From Tetrapyrgos nigripes (Eukaryota > Basidiomycota > Agaricomycetes > Agaricales > Campanellaceae): 64,000 nucleotides of DNA. The number at the start of each line of letters is the position of its first letter. Within the stretch, counting starts at the first letter, position 1. The notes under the pieces were generated by a model. That model saw only the letters and a program-made list of their open reading frames with translations. It did no database searches and was not told the origin of the DNA. The DNA is taken from contig JAACJM010000151.1 in NCBI GenBank assembly GCA_013368315.1, forward strand, positions 124,001 to 188,000, in the 5' to 3' direction. Made by a program: the position numbers and the translations under genes. Shown here one piece after another: positions 59,263 to 64,000 of the stretch.

Positions 59263-59980
59263 ATGTTCAGGACTTCACTGCGTTCTTCTGTGCGTATTTC
59301 TTCAATTATTCTTCAGAAAAATATTTACCGCATTCCTTGATTGACAGCTTACCATTCTTCGACCCTCTGCTCCATCTGCACTAGCTGCTAGTCGACTAGT
59401 TGCTGCGCGTCGTTTTCTCTCCGACGATGCACGAGCTCAAATACAGAAAGCAGTTACCTCCAGTCCTATGGTGCTTTTCATGAAAGGAACGGCAGAACGC
59501 CCCGAATGTGGCTTCTCTAGAGCTGTTGTCCAAATACTGGGTTTACATGGGGTAACAACAGAAAAGTTGAGGACATATAACGTACTCGAAGACCAGGAGC
59601 TGCGAAATGGGATCAAGGAGTTTTCGTGAGTCTGCCTTCTGTATTCTTGCTACGTGGAACCTACGTGGTTCTGACCTGGACGTTGTACCGGTCAATGTTG
59701 CACGACTTACTTGCCGACGGGAATGCTGACTGATGTCTTTATTCGGGTTCCGGGATTAACAGGGAATGGCCGACTATCCCTCAACTTTATGTGAATGGGG
59801 AGTTTATTGGTGGATGTGACATTCTTTTAGGAAGTGAGTGCTGCTTGACCTCTGGTATAGACGTTGTTCTCAACTACGTGTCCTTGTCTCTCAGTGCATC
59901 AAAGCGGCGAACTGGAAGACTTGTTGGTAAAGAACGACATCATTCCTAAGGAACAGTCCTCGGATGCACCTTCGTCGTAA
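59263..59980 (+). CDS. GRX5: Mitochondrial monothiol glutaredoxin, Grx5 type
   Basis: Exons 59263-59289, 59348-59625, 59763-59833 and 59895-59980 give 153 aa, typical for Grx5. The first ~35 residues ([34 protein letters not shown]) are Arg/Ser/Ala-rich without acids: a mitochondrial presequence. The core reads [20 protein letters not shown] (CGFS active site), [32 protein letters not shown] with the cis-Pro TIPQ and GGCD glutathione-binding motifs. Class II monothiol Grx proteins carry a [2Fe-2S] cluster and pass it on in mitochondrial iron-sulfur protein assembly. A conserved housekeeping gene that marks the edge of the P450 array. Confidence 0.95.
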
Positions 59981-60456
59981 ACCTGCTGTCCACCGTATGT
60001 ATAATATTACCTACGGCACGGGGCACATACTATGGTAGCCTCCTCGGAGGCTTTGGATTATTCTCCCCTTAAAAACGGTTATATTGTACGACTTGCTCAA
60101 GGTTGGACGTCCGCGTCACCGGCTGTAATATTACTCACCAATAGAATCTCTCTGCTGAAAAGTATCTCTCTCCGACGCCTACCACTACAAAGTCTAGGCC
60201 AAAGCCCTGGGGTGTCTTTCTCTGGGACGATCCCTGATAATCCTCGTTTGCTGTGGCCCAGCCTCGTCCTTTTCACTAGTCAATGTCCTGGGAGTTGCAT
60301 ACATACTCATAAATTACACTAATGATACAGCTGTTCTGAATCTCTGTATGAGAAAGTTCCTTCTAATGTCCATACAAAGTGTCCAAGTGAATGTCAATGC
60401 CAAAAGTCCATGTAAAAGTTATACAAGTCCATCTGAGAAAGGCAAAAATAGCAGTG
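59981..60456. other. Intergenic, no gene seen
   Basis: Convergent region between GRX5 (+) and the RING locus (-). Confidence 0.45.
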
Positions 60457-61220
60457 TTACAGCTCAAACATCGCCAAAGTGATGGTCCTCAACTGAGAGA
60501 CCGTCTCAGGTGTACGACAAGTCGGGCAACCTTCACTGTTCTCAAAGGCGTGAGTGATGCATCTGTAGTAGCATTAGCACACTTGGCAGCACTACTTAGT
60601 CGATGTTGACACGGGAAGATAGAACTCACGCTTCACAGAACTTCATCACAGAAAAGATGTCCACACCTCGTACCCTTTCACCGTTTTAAGGGATGAAAGG
60701 CATATAGCACATCTTTGCTTTTTCAAAGCCTGAGACCCATTAGATTGTTGAGCCTGGATTTCAGCTTCACAACGTGACTGTACCGACTCGGAGCCAGATG
60801 ACTCTAAGTTATCCAGCCAGTCGAACTCGGTAGTGAACGCATACTGAGGTGGTGCTGGGAGATGAAAGTCTACGGTGGTGTTTAGGAGAGTCCTCGAGAT
60901 GCAGACGGAGACCAGCTGCAGTTTCAAACTGCTTCCAACAGCGATTACGCGCAAGTGATGGCGATTGGACGAGTCGTAGTGCTAAGAAATGAAAAGCAAA
61001 AGAATATAAGCAAACGGTGTTGTCCTAACAGAGAGACCAGATGAACAGGAGACTTACACAACGCAGAGCGTTCATGTTGAGAAACCCTTTCGAGGATGGA
61101 TTCGGGAGTCTCGTCGACGTGTTGACGCGAGAGAACGTTGGACTGAAAGTAGAGGTCGCAAAGCGAGTAGCAGTTATTAAGGGCTGCTTTGGATGGGTTG
61201 TGACGGCGATGGAGGACCAA
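60457..61220 (-). pseudogene. RING-finger protein gene, RING split over three frames
   Basis: On the minus strand a frame to ~60646 encodes YAFTTEFDWLDNLESS followed by KKQRCAICLSSLK, the first half of a C3HC4 RING. The next Cys/His pair is readable only one frame on (RCGHLFC), then FCEA only in a third frame. After a consensus intron (GTGAGT..CTACAG, ~58 nt) comes CITHAFENSEGCPTCRTPET and a TAA at complement 60457. The duplicated TTCTGTGA(TGA)AG string at ~60635 explains one of the frame shifts. Together the pieces spell a complete RING E3-like domain, so either the gene is recently broken or a tiny intron is missed. The upstream part (LSRQHVDETPESILERVSQH, ~61130) is probably its N-terminal exon. 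Confidence 0.55.
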
Positions 61221-61770
61221 ATTGTCCGTCAGAATAACTCTCGGTTTTGCTTGCGGTGTTGCTAGTCATGTCTGAGGCGAGGGTTTAGAAGAGATAGTGA
61301 TGTGAAGCTTCGATAGTGCCGAGAGTAGCAAATGAGATGATGGACGCCCGAGGCCAAGTCGCTAAGAGGTGAAAGACATTCCTGCAGGTCCAATTCTTAT
61401 ACTTTCTGGCACGACTAGCTCCAAAAACAAGTTTAACCCTTTTTCTCTGGCTATCTTGGTATTCGGAGAACGGTAAAGGGTAGAATTGAGCGGTGAGTCG
61501 TATGAGATAGACTGTAAGGACCTGAAAGATGAACCAGAACCCAAGCATCATCGGTATGAGAGGTCCTAAAGTTGCTCTGAAGTTCGACAGTGAGTGGATG
61601 CCGAGTTTCTCAAGACCTTGAGAACTACTTAGACCGATTTGAGACGAGCAGTAGGTTTTGAAGCTTTCTTCTTGGATGAATGATCAGACTCTGGGACTCT
61701 ATGCAGTTGGGAGTTCGAGGTGTAGCAGAACGGTCACATGGACTCTGATGATGATCATGGAGCTTGTGAC
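61221..61770. other. Unclear region upstream of the hAT element
   Basis: A minus-strand frame at 61285-61551 begins with a hydrophobic stretch (MLGFWFIFQVLTVYLI), and a short minus-strand tail at ~61640-61700 reads SKKKASKPTARLKSV. Either could be exons of an unrecognised gene; no consistent model was found. Confidence 0.25.
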
Positions 61771-62289
61771 TAGGGAACAGTACGGGTATCCCGCGGGTCA
61801 AATTTTCTGACCCGTACCCGTACCCGCCAAAACCCGTACCCGTGATGACGGGTCAAGGGTAGCAGCGGGGCAGACGGGTCAGAAGCAAAACCCGCGGGAT
61901 ACGGGTATATGCCGGGTACATTTATATACTACTTAGCTACATATCACTGAGTACGTCTACGATATCACCGTAACCCTCTGGCATCTCAATATCCTCTGCG
62001 TTTTGATCACTAACCTCAATCTCTGGTAGCTTTGCAACGGTCATTTTTTTTTGTTGTTGCTACAGTACATCTCGTAGGTATGTGACTATGTACGAGTCTG
62101 GTAAACTATACAGTTTCTAAATTTTCAAAGGTAGTGCCGACAGCGGCGGCCCCCAGTACTGGCGGGTCTGATTACCCGTGCGGCGGGTCGCGGGTTTGAT
62201 GCGGGTTGATAAAACCTTACCCGTACCCGTACCCGTCAAACCCGTACCCCCTGACCCGCCAATTACCCGTGAACCCGCGCTATTCCCTA
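61771..62289. mobile_element. Nonautonomous hAT element, 519 bp, 8-bp TSD
   Basis: The ends TAGGGAACAGTACGGGTA and, inverted, TAGGGAATAGCGCGGGTT are hAT-like TIRs with subterminal arrays of ACGGGT/ACCCGT hexamers pointing inward. The flanks are a perfect 8-bp duplication, CTTGTGAC at 61763-61770 and 62290-62297. No transposase; the centre is AT-rich non-coding. Confidence 0.93.
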
Positions 62290-62297
62290 CTTGTGAC

Positions 62298-62637
62298 TCT
62301 CTGAGTCTCAGCGCTCAGCTCCCATCATGCTTCTTCAATGCATCCTCGAGCTCGTCGACTGGCCGACATATTTGTCGATTCGCCACGCATTCCATCGTAC
62401 AAAACCTCCGGAGAGTTGCTAGCAAGACTGCACTCGTACACCGGTAGCCAGTACTTTCACGCGTTTCGAGTATTTCGTCTTGGGAAGGTTTGGGAAGGAG
62501 CGATCGGTAATTTACCTCACGAAGCGTTGGCGACGAGAGCCTTAAAGGGACACAAGTTGAAAGACAACCATTCTAGCCATCTCACTGTCAGTGAGTCTAC
62601 AACGCCACCTTTCCAGAACGTTGCCCTCTGATTGTAC
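62298..62637 (+). other. Possible coding fragment, unassigned
   Basis: A frame from ~62310 through ATG 62338 to 62631 (LADIFVDSPRIPSYKTSGEL, AFRVFRLGKVWEGAIGN) has protein-like composition but no known motif and abuts the hAT insertion. It may be a truncated exon or chance. Confidence 0.2.
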
Positions 62638-62775
62638 AATCCCATTTCAGGTGTAATCTGTCTCTATAAATACTTATTCCACGAAGACACAAAGGCGAAG
62701 TTTCGAGGGATGGTCTACGTTGTTCACTGTTTACCACAAAGGCCACCACACTGGTCGTGTTCTTCATGAGAATGA

Positions 62776-63352
62776 ATGAGGCCCGAGAGCTTAGAAGTCG
62801 CATCGGTCGATGAAAGATTTCAGGGAGCGAAATGCATGTATGGGGGAATGGATGGAGCAGGTTGGGAGTGGCACTCTTGCTATGTGAGAAACCCTGATCA
62901 ATGGATGAAGGTGTGTTTACTCTATTGTTCTTTACTTGGTGCTGGACGCATATATATTTCATTCTAGAAACCGAACTCGCGCACAGAACTGAAAGATGCA
63001 CAAACCATCCATTTTCTACGCGCAAGGGTATATTCAAGGTGCAGCAATCGTCTGCCAAATTCCGAACTTGGCAAGGGCTGGGGGTATTTGCGAGGACCCT
63101 GATGGACCATTGACCAACTCATGGTGTACATCATATGATGCTTTCCGTGAGGCGTGGAACTTCCGTTGGACTAGGCTGGGGGCTGGCTATTGCTATACCA
63201 GAGCCAAACGCAGTGGATTGAAGTCAAGAGCTAGCTACGACGTACAGGCAAGCTGTATACTACGCGATCACATGACTACATGGGGCCTAGCCCTCCCCGA
63301 AACCCCTACTCCATGTGCCACCCTCAAACAAGGCAACGTCCTCGTTGCCTGA
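62776..63352 (+). other. Possible small gene or relic, unassigned
   Basis: Two adjacent frames look protein-like: GAKCMYGGMDGAGWEWHSCY, VRNPDQWM (62776-62967) and YIQGAAIVCQIPN..SWCTSYDAFREAWNFRW (62996-63352). A consensus intron (GTGTGT..CTAG, 62910-62968) after DQWMK would join a different downstream frame. I do not recognise a domain. Low confidence that this is expressed. Confidence 0.25.
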
Positions 63353-63381
63353 AAACAAGCAAGAAAACAAAAAGGAATTGC

Positions 63382-64000
63382 TTATGCACAGACCCAACCT
63401 AACTCTCGCAAAATACGACTCAACTCTCCCACCCAATCCAACAAAACCGGATTAGGATATTGCGGAGGAAATGAGGGAGATGAGGATGGCGTGAAGGTCT
63501 GAACGAGCCTATGAGCTCCGAGACCCCGAGGATGTCGACATGTAACGACGGGATGGGACTGTGACATAGCGCTGGGACATGAATGTAACGTAGGTGTAGC
63601 CATAAACTGATGAGTGCTCTGGGATGTGAACCGAGATCGTCGAGCTCGACGTTGGAGCGAGTTGAAAGGACGAACAGATAAGTTGTTTGAGCGGAGAGCT
63701 GAAATGTCTTGCGGTGGGGAAGTGGGTGGGATGAGGACTGTGGATGGAATGCTGTCCGACTCGCCTGCCAAGTTGAGTTTGCCTTCAGAGACTCTTGGTG
63801 ATGAAGAGGTCTCAACGTCGGTCTGAACTGTTGATGAGATATGAACAGGACTGGGGGTGAGGTTGTGAGCGAAATGGAAATTGTCTGTCTCCTCCGATTT
63901 TCTTCCTCCTGTGCCTGTGCCAATCCTAATGCCTTGCCTGCCTCAAAACCAAGCCTACGTCCTTCTTCAATCAGCTCCTTCCTCTGCTCTTCTGCCATAG
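63382..64000 (-). CDS. Hypothetical protein, C-terminal part (runs off window)
   Basis: The minus-strand frame entering from the window edge encodes a charged helix (EEQRKELIEEGRRLGFEAGK, ALGLAQAQEEENRRRQ), a likely coiled coil. Near 63890 a second frame takes over with better composition (ETDNFHFAHNLTPSPVHISS to LLDWVGELSRILRELGW) and ends at 63382. The Ser/Pro-rich linker and short amphipathic tail are plausible for a regulatory protein. The frame change between the two parts needs an unseen intron or a frameshift; no clear GT..AG pair was found. Family not recognised. Confidence 0.4.

Overview
The window looks like nuclear DNA of a mushroom-forming basidiomycete (Agaricomycetes). The evidence is many short GT..AG introns of about 50-60 nt, a FunK1-type kinase, F-box/LRR debris, a large family of multi-exon cytochrome P450s, and fungal housekeeping genes (DED1-type DEAD-box helicase, Sec72, mitochondrial monothiol glutaredoxin). 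All gene models were built by eye from reading frame, splice signals and comparison between paralogues inside the window. No database search was run.

Layout: (1) 1-7.1 kb holds the 3' end of a Gln/Gly-rich protein, a damaged F-box gene, a second F-box relic and an intact FunK1 kinase gene. (2) 7.7-10.2 kb holds P450-1 (minus). (3) 11.5-18.7 kb holds two minus-strand genes: a 1044-aa low-complexity protein with a conserved Cys/basic tail, and a DED1 homologue. (4) 19.0-21.0 kb holds two palindromic fold-back elements around a decayed P450 fragment. (5) 21.2-22.0 kb holds a Sec72-type TPR gene. (6) 23.0-32.6 kb holds P450-2, P450-3 and P450-4. (7) 35.7-40.1 kb holds a GATA zinc-finger gene with two very long introns. 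(8) 43.4-54.4 kb holds a tandem duplication carrying P450-5 (dead) and P450-6, each divergent from an SDR (one truncated, one intact), followed by a second intact SDR. (9) 56.5-59.0 kb holds P450-7, an inverted near-copy of P450-1. (10) 59.3-64.0 kb holds glutaredoxin, a disrupted RING-finger gene, a nonautonomous hAT element and unclear or partial ORFs.

The central story is a P450 array in active birth and death: six apparently functional copies, one pseudogene with several independent lesions, and one relic. Two HSD10-like short-chain dehydrogenases are interleaved; one shares a divergent promoter with P450-6. P450s and SDRs would be compatible as an oxidation module (hydroxylation, then alcohol/ketone interconversion), but no backbone synthase is present, so a biosynthetic cluster is only inference. 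P450-1 and P450-7, with about 0.7 kb of shared upstream DNA, form inverted arms about 45 kb apart that bracket the array. Intron presence varies between copies, and P450-2 precisely lacks two introns that every sister copy has. Four nonautonomous inverted-repeat elements are recognisable, two with clear target-site duplications (9 bp and 8 bp) and two with probable TA flanks. The 9-bp case has its empty site preserved in the sister gene. I saw no clearly novel defence or signalling system; the best leads are the array's structural dynamics, the long-intron GATA gene and the uncharacterised CPFC-tail protein.
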